25,404 bases of DNA from contig DATKKU010000049.1 of NCBI GenBank assembly GCA_035542755.1, positions 1 to 25,404 of the forward strand, read 5' to 3'. A program made the translations under genes and the position numbers. The notes beneath the pieces were generated by a model. It did no database searches, was not told where the DNA came from, and saw nothing but the letters and a program-made list of their open reading frames with translations. Below are positions 1 through 7,214 of the stretch, one piece after another; within the stretch, counting starts at the first letter, position 1, and each line of letters opens with the position of its first letter. This DNA is from RYN-425 sp035542755. GTDB lineage: Bacteria > Patescibacteriota > Saccharimonadia > Saccharimonadales > UBA10212.

Positions 1-2375
1 CGAACAATGCCATCCTCGTCTAGGTGGCGCAGGGCTTCCTCGGAAACGTTAGGAATGTCGCGGGTAACAATTTCTGGGCCAAGTTTGGTCTCGCGGACTT
101 CAGTCATGTAATCAACTATATGGATAGAGGTCAGGGTGTCGTCTTCTACCAGTTTGCGGGAAAGAATAATGGCATCCTCAAAGTTATAGCCGCCCCACGG
201 CATAAAGGCCGTCAGTAGGTCTTTGCCAAGTGCCAGCTCGCCGCCGGCAATGCTCATGCCTTCAATTATCGGGTCGCCGGCTTTGAGCTTGTCACCACTG
301 CTGACTACAACCATTTGGTTGATACAGCTGCCCTCGTTGCTGCGGGCAAAGTGAATTGGCTCGTAGGATTTATTGCCGAGTTTCTTGTACTTGACCAGGA
401 CTTCGTCGGCGGTGGCTTTAACAACCACGCCGTCTTCCTCGGCTACAATCAGCTGGCCGGTATTTTGGGCGACTATGCCCTCCAGGCCGGTGCCAACAAT
501 TGGGCTTTCGGGTTTGATTAGCGGTACAGCTTGGCGCTGCTGGTTAGAGCCCATCAAGCTTCTGAGCACGTAGTTTTTCTCAACAAATGGGATTAGACCG
601 GCGGATGAGCCGATAGTCAGGCTGCGGCTGGCGTCCATGTGGGTAATCTCGTCGGCATCAACTTCCTCGGGCTGCAGGCGGTTTCGGGCGCTGACGCGGG
701 GGTCTTTAAAGTAGTTGGTCGCACTGTCCACTTCATTACCGGCGCCGGCTATAACGGCTTGTTCTTCTTCGGCGGCGTCCAGATAAATAATCTGGGTAGT
801 AACTTTAGCTTTAACCGGCCAGGTCTTGCGGTCCTTAACCGCGGCTAGGCGCTTGGCGGCAGCCTCGGTGATTTTCTGGCCTTTTTTGACGATTACGGTG
901 CCTTTTTCATTCTCCAAGTCAACTCTTGCAATGTGCCCGGCGGCCTCTTTTGGTGTGACGGCGTTGATTACCTTTCTATAAGGAGTCTCAATAAAGCCAT
1001 AGTCATTAATGCGGGCGTAGCTGGCCAGGTTCAAAACTAGGCCAATGTTGGCGCCCTCCGGAGTTTCTACCGGACAAATACGGCCGTAGTGGGTGGCGTG
1101 TGCGTCGCGCACCTCAAAACCGGCGCGCTCGCGGCTTAGGCCACCAGGACCCATAGAACTTAGGCGGCGCTTGTGGGCTAACTCGGAAAGCGGGTTGATT
1201 TGGTCCATAAACTGCGAAAGTTGCGAGGAAGCAAAAAATTCGCGCACCGCAGCCACCACTGGACGAGCGTTAATTAGCTGAGCCGGCGTAACCGTCTCTA
1301 TCTCACTCATGCTCATGCGGTCTTTGGCGTTGCGCTCCATGCGCAGCAGACCGATTCTAAACTGGCGCTGAACCAGCTCGCCGACCAATTTGACGCGGCG
1401 ATTGGCCAGGCTGTCAATTTCGTCGGCGGGGTCTTGAGTAACATTAAGTCTAATAATCTCGGCGATGATGGCCAGCAGGTCTTCAATCCGCATAACGCGG
1501 AACTCGGCAGTGTTGGGTACATCTATATTAAGGCGCTTGTTCAGTTTGTAGCGGCCAACGCGGCCAAAATCAAAGCGCTTGAAGTTATAGAACATGTTTT
1601 CCAGAAGTGAGCGGGCGTTGTCCACGGTGGCTAGATCGCCCGGACGCAGACGGCGATAGACTTCAATCAACGCTTCGCTGCTGGTGCTGGTTGGGTCTTT
1701 GTCAAAAGTTGGGTCTAGATAGTTAATTTCGCCCTGATTAACGTGAGCAAAGGCCTCGCGGATTTGCTCTTCGTTCAAGCCAAGAGCCCGCAGTAAGGTA
1801 GTAACAGCAATCTTGCGCTTTCTATCAATTTTTACGTAAAGAGCTCCGGCGGCCGAAGTTTCAAACTCCAGCCAGGCACCGCGGACGGGAATTACCTTGG
1901 CGCCGTAAGTATTGGTGTTGCCGTGAGGGTCGGCCGTAAAGAATACGCCACTGCTTCTAATTAGCTGGCTAACTACTACGCGCTCGGCCCCGTTAATTAC
2001 AAACGTACCGCGGGAAGTCATCCACGGGTAGTCGCCCAGGTAAATTTCCTGCTTCTTTAGTTCGCCGGTAACTTTGTTAGTTAGTTCAACGGTGGCCTTT
2101 AGCGGCGCCTCAAAGCTGACGTTGTTTTCTCGGGCCTCAGATTCGGTTAGTTTTGGTTTTTCAAAGTGATAATCTTTGAAGGCAATTGATAATTTAGTAC
2201 CGGTGTAGTCGTCAATTGGACTAATTTCGGCGAGCAGCTCACTTAAACCTTCGTCAACAAACCACTGGAATGAACTATTCTGGTGGCTGACAAGGTTTGG
2301 TCTCTCAATTACGTCGTCCTGTTTTGTATAGAAAGTTCTTTTTTGTTTTTGAATGGTCGCCTGATTTTTCGCCAT
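1..2375 (-). CDS. rpoB: RNA polymerase beta subunit, N-terminal two thirds (cut by window edge)
   Basis: This is the beta subunit of the core RNA polymerase. Reading leftward from an ATG at 2375, 791 codons are open to the window edge, so the C-terminus lies outside. The protein begins MAKNQATIQKQKRTF. It contains the RpoB landmarks GDYPWMTSRGTFVINGAERV, the rifampicin region SSQLSQFMDQINPLSEL (around 1195-1245) and THYGRICPVETPEGANIGL. In E. coli numbering the rifampicin-contact residues D516, H526 and S531 are kept, while N518 is Ile. The region GGYNFEDAIILSRKLV is also present near the left edge. A purine-rich GGGAAGGGAG lies about 14 nt upstream of the start. clpP lies upstream instead of the rplJ/rplL genes usual in many bacteria. 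The identification is certain; only the part beyond the edge is unknown. Confidence 0.97.
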   Translation of the reverse strand, partial: MAKNQATIQKQKRTFYTKQDDVIERPNLVSHQNSSFQWFVDEGLSELLAEISPIDDYTGTKLSIAFKDYHFEKPKLTESEARENNVSFEAPLKATVELTNKVTGELKKQEIYLGDYPWMTSRGTFVINGAERVVVSQLIRSSGVFFTADPHGNTNTYGAKVIPVRGAWLEFETSAAGALYVKIDRKRKIAVTTLLRALGLNEEQIREAFAHVNQGEINYLDPTFDKDPTSTSSEALIEVYRRLRPGDLATVDNARSLLENMFYNFKRFDFGRVGRYKLNKRLNIDVPNTAEFRVMRIEDLLAIIAEIIRLNVTQDPADEIDSLANRRVKLVGELVQRQFRIGLLRMERNAKDRMSMSEIETVTPAQLINARPVVAAVREFFASSQLSQFMDQINPLSELAHKRRLSSMGPGGLSRERAGFEVRDAHATHYGRICPVETPEGANIGLVLNLASYARINDYGFIETPYRKVINAVTPKEAAGHIARVDLENEKGTVIVKKGQKITEAAAKRLAAVKDRKTWPVKAKVTTQIIYLDAAEEEQAVIAGAGNEVDSATNYFKDPRVSARNRLQPEEVDADEITHMDASRSLTIGSSAGLIPFVEKNYVLRSLMGSNQQRQAVPLIKPESPIVGTGLEGIVAQNTGQLIVAEEDGVVVKATADEVLVKYKKLGNKSYEPIHFARSNEGSCINQMVVVSSGDKLKAGDPIIEGMSIAGGELALGKDLLTAFMPWGGYNFEDAIILSRKLVEDDTLTSIHIVDYMTEVRETKLGPEIVTRDIPNVSEEALRHLDEDGIV

Positions 2376-2593
2376 GCTAAAGCTGGTGCTCCCTTCCCTT
2401 AATTACTTAGAGTTTGATATTTTCGCGGCTCAATTTAGGTTTTTTCGCTTAAGCGAAGCCCACTACGTTCGGCGATGCAAATATTTATAATCACAGCAAG
2501 CACCAAAGTACACTACTTCTTGAAGGTAATTCTAAAGGCTTTTCCACAGGTATACAAGCTTACAGCACAAAAATGTGTTGTGGAATTGTCAAC
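2376..2593 (-). other. clpP-rpoB intergenic region with two short palindromes
   Basis: This 218-nt gap separates the clpP stop from the rpoB start, and both genes are read leftward. It holds a perfect 14-bp palindrome, TTCGCTTAAGCGAA, at 2444-2457. It also holds an 8-bp hairpin (ACAGCACA, loop AAAA, TGTGTTGT) at 2562-2581 just after clpP. Neither is followed by a U-run in the leftward direction, so neither is a standard terminator. A TATAAA-like hexamer lies about 110 nt upstream of rpoB, but I see no good -35 box. The region probably holds the rpoB promoter and leader; exact elements cannot be fixed by eye. Confidence 0.4.
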
Positions 2594-3223
2594 TTAAGCT
2601 TGTTTTTTAATCGCGTCGGCTAATTTGCGGCTGTCTATGACTTTATCAACCACGCCGTAGTCTTTGGCTTCTTTGGCGGTCATCCAGAAATCACGCTCCA
2701 TGTCACGGTGGATTTTTTCCAACTTCTGACCGGTGTTGCGAGCCATAATCTCTTCTAGCATTCTCTTTACGCGCAGGGCTTCTTTGAGGTCAATCTCTTG
2801 GTCGGTAACTTTGCCGCGAGTGCCGCTAGACGGTTGATGAATCATGACTGTAGCGTGCGGCAGCAAGAATCTCTTGCCTTTAGTACCGCTACTCAGCAGA
2901 AAGGCTGCAGCGCTGGCCTGAACGCCAATGCCAACTGTCTGGATATCGCTTTTAACAAACTGCATGGTGTCATAGATAGCCATGGCGTCATAAACGCTGC
3001 CGCCGGGACTATTTATATATAGAATAATGTCTTTATTGGGGTCTTGGTTCTCTAAAAACAGGATTTGGGCCACAACCAGGTTGGCAGTGTGCTCATTAAC
3101 ATCATCACCCAAAAAGATAATGCGGTCTTTGAGCAGGCGGCTAAATATGTCATAGGCTCGCTCCATGCGGCCTTCGGTTTCAATAACCGTAGGCACTAGA
3201 ATTTGGCTGGTTGGTTTACTCAT
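2594..3223 (-). CDS. clpP: ATP-dependent Clp protease proteolytic subunit
   Basis: ClpP is the serine peptidase that forms the tetradecameric chamber serving ClpX/ClpA-type unfoldases in cytosolic protein quality control. The 209-residue length is normal for the family. The catalytic triad is readable: Ser104 in VQASAAAF, His129 in MIHQP and Asp178 in MERDFW. The structural motif YINSPGGSV (69-77) is intact. The Ser motif differs from the common GQAASMGA, with VQASAAA in its place, but the nucleophile is kept. The ATG at 3223 is preceded by a TATAAT 8 nt upstream, so the mRNA may be leaderless; an AGAGGT in the gap could also act as a weak Shine-Dalgarno. A CIRCE-like operator overlaps its promoter, suggesting HrcA heat-shock control. 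Confidence 0.97.
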   Translation of the reverse strand: MSKPTSQILVPTVIETEGRMERAYDIFSRLLKDRIIFLGDDVNEHTANLVVAQILFLENQDPNKDIILYINSPGGSVYDAMAIYDTMQFVKSDIQTVGIGVQASAAAFLLSSGTKGKRFLLPHATVMIHQPSSGTRGKVTDQEIDLKEALRVKRMLEEIMARNTGQKLEKIHRDMERDFWMTAKEAKDYGVVDKVIDSRKLADAIKKQA

Positions 3224-3231
3224 CTACCTCT

Positions 3232-3261
3232 ATTATACAGTACCAAACTGGCACTCGTCAA
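3232..3261 (-). promoter_or_regulatory. clpP promoter
   Basis: Read leftward, a -35 TTGACG (3256-3261) and an exact -10 TATAAT (3232-3237) are separated by 18 nt. The -10 box ends 8 nt before the clpP ATG, so transcription would start at or next to the start codon. The -35 box falls inside the spacer of a CIRCE-like inverted repeat. Confidence 0.75.
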
Positions 3262-3274
3262 CCCAGAGTGCTAA
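3248..3274 (-). promoter_or_regulatory. CIRCE-like HrcA operator upstream of clpP
   Basis: The arms on the + strand are CTGGCACTC (3248-3256) and GAGTGCTAA (3266-3274) with a 9-nt spacer. The CIRCE consensus is TTAGCACTC-N9-GAGTGCTAA. The right arm is perfect and the left arm differs at two positions, 16 of 18 in all, with the exact spacing. It covers the clpP -35 box and also the stop codon of the upstream small gene. Binding of HrcA here would block clpP initiation. That HrcA exists in this genome is inferred, not seen. Confidence 0.75.
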
Positions 3275-3608
3275 CATCCTTCAGGCATTGTTTCAAACAA
3301 ATTATCGGCGATAATTCTATGCCACACGGTTGGCGGTTCGCCGTCTATTTGCCCCAGATAAGCATCGCCGGCCACAATCCGGTGGAAGCCTAAAATGCCG
3401 ATTGGCCATAAAACATCACTACCGGCAATTAGCCTTTCGCTCTCAAGGGCCCTGCCGTGACTGGCAGTTAAATTCCTGACCTCTACCAAGCCGCCTATAA
3501 GCGCGCCGGCTTCGGTAAATGCCAGTACCTTCTCACCCTCTATTCGGGAACAAATATAGCACTGGCGGAGCCTTCACTAAACTCTACTGAGTGTTCTTTT
3601 AAATCCAT
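3271..3608 (-). CDS. hypothetical protein, reading frame interrupted by an apparent -1 frameshift
   Basis: I do not recognise this protein. An ATG at 3608 directly follows the TAG of the upstream gene (3611-3609), the position expected of a translationally coupled gene. It opens MDLKEHSVEFSEGSASAIFV but meets a TAG at 3542-3540 after 22 codons. The neighbouring frame is open from 3573 to a TAG at 3273-3271 and carries protein-like sequence (GEKVLAFTEAGALIGGLVEV, then IGILGFHRIVAGDAYLGQ). It has no convincing start of its own apart from a TTG at 3489. Restoring one base near 3543 would join both parts into about 112 residues. The break may be a sequencing or assembly error, a real inactivating indel or, less likely, recoding; I see no classical slippery heptamer. 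The stop overlaps the clpP CIRCE element. Confidence 0.5.
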
Positions 3609-4067
3609 CTAGTGTCGGCCGCTAAAGTCTACTTCAACACCGGCTGCCTGAAGTTGGCCAACCATCTGCTCGGCCTGAGGGCTTAGACCTGTCAAATCAC
3701 CGTTTTTAGATTCCACAGTACAGGTAAGGTTATCTGGGTCCAAAGGCTTAAGAACTACCTCGCCTTGGTCATTTTTACTGCCGAGTGTGTTTACGGCTAG
3801 CTTAGCTGCAGCTTGCTGTTCGGCTGTGCCGACCCCCGTTTGATACCTAGCAAAAAGTTGAATTTCGGCCCTGCTAAGCTCCCTAACAGCCGCTCCCGAA
3901 CTGCGGACTAGCATTGGGCTGTTTTCCTGACAAAGAGTTTTGCTGGAAATGCCTATGGTATCGCCGCCCCAGATGTCAAGCGCCACTAGGCCGCCTATAG
4001 CCAGAAGTCCAACTGTTGCGCAGACGGCCGCTTCATTGCGGCTAATTTGCTTTCCAAAAAGTTCCAT
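3609..4067 (-). CDS. hypothetical membrane-anchored protein (152 aa)
   Basis: I do not recognise the family. The ATG at 4067 gives MELFGKQISRNEAAVC followed by one hydrophobic segment (about residues 15-34, ATVGLLAIGGLVALDIWGG). The remainder is polar with two cysteines. It is probably a single-pass protein or uncleaved signal-anchored protein with an extracytoplasmic domain. A TTG at 4076 is an in-frame alternative, but it lies inside the region next to the -10 box, so the ATG is preferred. A promoter TTGCAT-16-TACAAT ends 9 nt before the ATG, implying an almost leaderless transcript. The stop codon abuts the ATG of the next small gene, so the two probably form an operon. The function is unknown. 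Confidence 0.75.
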   Translation of the reverse strand: MELFGKQISRNEAAVCATVGLLAIGGLVALDIWGGDTIGISSKTLCQENSPMLVRSSGAAVRELSRAEIQLFARYQTGVGTAEQQAAAKLAVNTLGSKNDQGEVVLKPLDPDNLTCTVESKNGDLTGLSPQAEQMVGQLQAAGVEVDFSGRH

Positions 4068-4076
4068 ATTTAACAA

Positions 4077-4104
4077 ATTGTAGATTTATCAAAAATATAT
4101 GCAA
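4077..4104 (-). promoter_or_regulatory. promoter of the 152-aa membrane protein gene
   Basis: Read leftward, -35 TTGCAT (4099-4104), a 16-nt spacer and -10 TACAAT (4077-4082). The -10 box ends 9 nt before the ATG at 4067. Confidence 0.55.
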
Positions 4105-4117
4105 GCAGTAGCGTTTT

Positions 4118-5398
4118 TTATTTACTAGCGTAATTAACTAGCTTTTCCAGGGTCTTTTCGGTCAAAATGCGCGACTCAATGTCGCGGCGATTTTCTGGTT
4201 TATCAAGTTCGGCCTGCATCTGCGGGTCTTGATACTGGCCTTTTAAAAGCTGCAGGCGAATTTCAATTTCTTCCGGAGTGGCTTTGAGGCCTTCGGCCTC
4301 GGCGACCTCGCTTAAAACCAGGCCGGCTTTAACCCGGGCTTCGGCTTCTGGCCGCTGACGCTCGCGGTGCTCTTCCTCGGTGATGCCTTCATCCTTGAGG
4401 TGTTCCTCCCAAGTTTGGCCGCGGTAGGCTAGGTTTTGTTTCTCCTGTTCTTCCTGGCGCATTATCTGGTCGTCAACCAGAGTTTTGGGAACTTCCAATT
4501 TAGACTTCTCGGTTACTTTTTGAACCAACTGGTTTTCATAGGCTCGGTCGGCCTCGGCTTGCTTTTCGGTCTTAACCTGCTTTTTGATATCGGCTTTGAG
4601 CTCGGCCATAGTTTTAAATCCGCCAGCCTTCGCAGCAAAATCGGCGTCTAGCTTGGGCTCGCTAAGTTGCTTAACGCTTTTTACGTTGACGCTAAAGGCC
4701 ACTTTTTTATTCTGCAGCGCTGCGACGCCATAATCTTTGGGAAAAACAACGTTAAAAACTTTAACTTCTTTAGCTTTGGCGCCAATCAGATTCTCTTCAA
4801 ATCCAGGAATAAAAGTTTTGCTGCCAAGCAGCAGCGGATAATCCTTGCCGTCGGCGCCGGCAACGGCGTTGCCCTTTTCGTCGCGGCCGTTAAAATCAAT
4901 AGTTAGTTCGTCACCGGCTTTAGCCGGCCGCTGCGCCTCGGTGCGTTCAGCCAAGCGTTTGCGCAGAGTTTCTACTACATCGTCAACGTCTTTGGCGCTT
5001 ACCTCTACTTTGGGTTTTGCCAGCTTGATGGTTTTATAATTTCCAAGTGCTACCGGACCAAGTACGTCTACCGTTACCTCAAATTCCATGTCGCTGTACG
5101 GTACAAATTTTTTAAGTTTAACGTCCGGCTGGCCTAGCGGCCTCAGTTTTGCGTCTTCAATGGCTTTGACAAACAAATCGTTTAGGGCGTGTTCCATAAA
5201 CTGGTCAAGCAGCTGCTGTTGGTTGACGTTTTTTTCAATTAGCTCCAGCGGTGCTTTGCCGGCGCGGAAGCCAGGAATTTTGACCTGGTCGGTAAAATGA
5301 CCAAGCACGTGGCGCTTAATCGGCACCATGTCAGCGGCGTTGGCGCGAATATCAAGCGTTACATTGGTAGCTGAGTTGTCTGTCCGGGTTACTTGCAT
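4118..5398 (-). CDS. tig: trigger factor, ribosome-associated chaperone
   Basis: Trigger factor binds the ribosomal exit tunnel next to L23 and shelters nascent chains. The 426 residues match the family length. The N-terminal domain carries the ribosome-docking signature GFRAGKAP (43-50). An FKBP-type PPIase domain follows at about 160-245 (AGDELTIDFNG, then FIPGFEENLIGAKAKEV). The C-terminal part is long, helical and charge-rich, ending in EKTLEKLVNYASK. The ATG at 5398 is preceded by an exact TATAAT ending 8 nt upstream, with no Shine-Dalgarno between, so this looks leaderless. It lies 49 nt downstream of hisS and runs in the same direction, but has its own -10 box. Confidence 0.97.
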   Translation of the reverse strand: MQVTRTDNSATNVTLDIRANAADMVPIKRHVLGHFTDQVKIPGFRAGKAPLELIEKNVNQQQLLDQFMEHALNDLFVKAIEDAKLRPLGQPDVKLKKFVPYSDMEFEVTVDVLGPVALGNYKTIKLAKPKVEVSAKDVDDVVETLRKRLAERTEAQRPAKAGDELTIDFNGRDEKGNAVAGADGKDYPLLLGSKTFIPGFEENLIGAKAKEVKVFNVVFPKDYGVAALQNKKVAFSVNVKSVKQLSEPKLDADFAAKAGGFKTMAELKADIKKQVKTEKQAEADRAYENQLVQKVTEKSKLEVPKTLVDDQIMRQEEQEKQNLAYRGQTWEEHLKDEGITEEEHRERQRPEAEARVKAGLVLSEVAEAEGLKATPEEIEIRLQLLKGQYQDPQMQAELDKPENRRDIESRILTEKTLEKLVNYASK

Positions 5399-5406
5399 GA
5401 AAAGAA

Positions 5407-5428
5407 ATTATACTACAGATTAATCTGT
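5407..5428 (-). promoter_or_regulatory. tig -10 box with a perfect 14-bp palindrome in the spacer
   Basis: A -10 TATAAT lies at 5407-5412, 8 nt before the tig ATG. Immediately upstream, where the promoter spacer would be, is the perfect palindrome ACAGATTAATCTGT (5415-5428). No convincing -35 hexamer is visible. The palindrome is well placed to be an operator for a dimeric regulator, which is inference from position and symmetry only. Confidence 0.5.
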
Positions 5429-5447
5429 TATTGCGAGCTGGAGGGGC

Positions 5448-6743
5448 TTATTCTCCGTTCAGCCAGCGGTCAATGCTCTGTCTTAGCTCGTCAATAGTAA
5501 ACGTCTTTTCCTGACCGGACCTAAAGTCTTTTACCCGGACGGTGCGAGATTTCAGCTCTTCCTCGCCCAAAAACATAGCTCCGTCCACGCCGGATTTAGC
5601 GGCGTGTTTTATGCGAGTATCTAACTTGCGGTCAGTACCGTCAACTGCCAGATTAAGCCCTTCGTTTCGCAGCTGCTCAAGAATTGGTTGAGCCTGCTTG
5701 TAGACATCGCCTATCAGTATGACCACCAGATCTGTTTCTGGTGCAAAGTCCCGCATTAATTTGTGCAGCTGCAAAAAACGTAGCAGAGTAACATCGCCGA
5801 CGGCAAAACCGACCGTCGGCACCGGCTCTACGCCAAACAGACCGACCAGCCCGTCGTAGCGGCCGCCGCCGGCCATGGACCGCATGTTTTCTGGGTCGGT
5901 ATCAAACACCTCAAAGACTATATCGTCATAGTAGTCCATGCCGCGAATGACTGAAAAATCAAACTCGGCAGCAGTTACGCCAGACGCTTGCAATAACTCA
6001 ACCAACTGCCTTAGTTTTTTAACAGATTCATGGTTTCTGGTATTTTCAGGCAGCGAATCTAAGGATTTTGATTCCAAAAGTTTAATTAGGCTGTCGTATT
6101 GCTGGTCGTTGAGGACCTCTTTGGCCTGGCTATGAAAGTCTGCCCGCTCAATTTTGTGCCAGCGATCAATCAGTTTAATGGTCTGGTAAAACTGGTCATC
6201 GTTTAGGCCCATGTCACTTTTAAAGAAGTGGTCAACCAGCTTTCGGCTGCTTATTCTGATGATGTAACTGCCTTCGGGCGCATCAAATGCCTTAAAGAGG
6301 CTATCGGCAATCAAAATTATCTCGTGGTCGGCAGTAATACTGGCTTCGCCAAAAATATCTACATTTAGTTGCCAGTGCTGACGCAAACGTCCGGCCTGCG
6401 GCCGTTCGTAGCGCCATAACTCAGGGATGGAGTACCAGCGCAACGGATAGGCTAGTTCTTGGCGGCGGCCAGCCACCATTCGGCTGACACTGGGCGTCAT
6501 CTCCGGACGCAGAGCAACCTTACGCTTGCCCCTATCTTCAAATGAGTAAAGCTGCTCGTTTATGATTTCCTCGCCGGTTTTGGCTAGGTAGATATCCAAC
6601 GGCTCCAGTATCGGCGCATCATATTCTTGGTAACCAAAGGACTCCACCACGGTGCGCATGGTGTTAAAGATAGCCTTTTGCAGGCGCTTATCATCTGGGT
6701 AGAAATCGCGCGCGCCTTTATATGGTTGGGTTGATAGAGCCAT
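5448..6743 (-). CDS. hisS: histidine--tRNA ligase
   Basis: HisRS is a class II synthetase that charges tRNA-His. All 431 residues are present. Motif 1 begins GARDFYPDD (10-18). The ATP/histidine region ALRPEMTPSVSRM lies at 77-89. Motif 2 spans IPELWRYERPQAGRLRQHWQ (106-125). The histidine-binding loop with the catalytic arginine is VIRGMDYYDD (265-274). Motif 3 includes SMAGGGRYDGLVG (289-301) and GFAVG. A C-terminal anticodon-binding domain follows (about 335-431). It starts 30 nt after the HIT gene and is probably co-transcribed with that gene and the 690-aa synthetase-like gene. A perfect 14-bp palindrome lies in the 30-nt gap. Confidence 0.97.
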   Translation of the reverse strand: MALSTQPYKGARDFYPDDKRLQKAIFNTMRTVVESFGYQEYDAPILEPLDIYLAKTGEEIINEQLYSFEDRGKRKVALRPEMTPSVSRMVAGRRQELAYPLRWYSIPELWRYERPQAGRLRQHWQLNVDIFGEASITADHEIILIADSLFKAFDAPEGSYIIRISSRKLVDHFFKSDMGLNDDQFYQTIKLIDRWHKIERADFHSQAKEVLNDQQYDSLIKLLESKSLDSLPENTRNHESVKKLRQLVELLQASGVTAAEFDFSVIRGMDYYDDIVFEVFDTDPENMRSMAGGGRYDGLVGLFGVEPVPTVGFAVGDVTLLRFLQLHKLMRDFAPETDLVVILIGDVYKQAQPILEQLRNEGLNLAVDGTDRKLDTRIKHAAKSGVDGAMFLGEEELKSRTVRVKDFRSGQEKTFTIDELRQSIDRWLNGE

Positions 6744-6753
6744 AGCGTTGTCT

Positions 6754-6767
6754 TTAACTATAGTTAA
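6754..6767 (-). promoter_or_regulatory. 14-bp palindrome between the HIT gene and hisS
   Basis: TTAACTATAGTTAA is a perfect palindrome filling half of the 30-nt gap before hisS. It contains a TATAGT that could act as a -10 box, but no matching -35 is visible. It may be an operator or an AT-rich coincidence. Confidence 0.3.
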
Positions 6768-6773
6768 TTTTGC

Positions 6774-7214
6774 TTACTTTAACCAGCTTTGAAGACGCTT
6801 CATGTTAACGACTTCTTCCTCTGTCAGGCTCGGTGCGTTGCCGCGGTGATTGCTTTTAATAGGGTCGTGCTTGTCTGACGTCGTCCTTATAAAAAGATGC
6901 ACGTGGCAGTGCTCTACGCGCTGGTTAACCGCCGGGCCGCCGTTGTTTGACAGAATCTGATAGCCAATAAACTCAATGCCCAGTGCTTTGCTGCAGGTTT
7001 TGACTATCCTTTTTAGAAGCTGGAATACCTGCGAAACTTCCTGGCTGCTCAGCTCATCAAGGGTCCGGCGGTGCGCCTTAGGAACCAGCAGAATGTGATA
7101 GGCGCAGGCCGGGTCCTTGGGGTAGATGGCTTTGACCAGCGGAGTTTCGGCAAGTTGACGATAGGCTTGGGCCGGGTCGCAAAAAGGGCATCCCTTAGGT
7201 TTAGCTTGTTGCAT
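6774..7214 (-). CDS. HIT family protein (histidine triad nucleotide hydrolase-like)
   Basis: HIT proteins hydrolyse or transfer nucleotides from AMP-linked substrates, including aminoacyl adenylates for the HINT branch. The 146-residue protein starts at an ATG (7214). It has an N-terminal CPFC zinc pair (9-12), then YHILLVPKAHRRTLDEL, which supplies the conserved early histidines. The active-site triad HCHVHLF spans 102-108 and follows NGGPAVNQ. The protein ends ...MKRLQSWLK. Its ATG lies inside the last codons of the upstream 690-aa gene (14-nt overlap), and hisS follows after 30 nt. The setting is therefore tRNA charging, which fits a HINT-like aminoacyl-AMP hydrolase, but the substrate is not determined by sequence. 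Confidence 0.9.
   Translation of the reverse strand: MQQAKPKGCPFCDPAQAYRQLAETPLVKAIYPKDPACAYHILLVPKAHRRTLDELSSQEVSQVFQLLKRIVKTCSKALGIEFIGYQILSNNGGPAVNQRVEHCHVHLFIRTTSDKHDPIKSNHRGNAPSLTEEEVVNMKRLQSWLK

Noticed and set aside
2540..2548. DnaA-box-like TTTTCCACA near clpP, suggesting an origin
   Set aside because: It is a single isolated near-match with no cluster, no AT-rich unwinding region and no dnaA/dnaN nearby.
3540..3560. Programmed -1 frameshifting site
   Set aside because: I found no X XXY YYZ slippery heptamer or clear downstream pseudoknot at the junction. An indel or sequence error is simpler.
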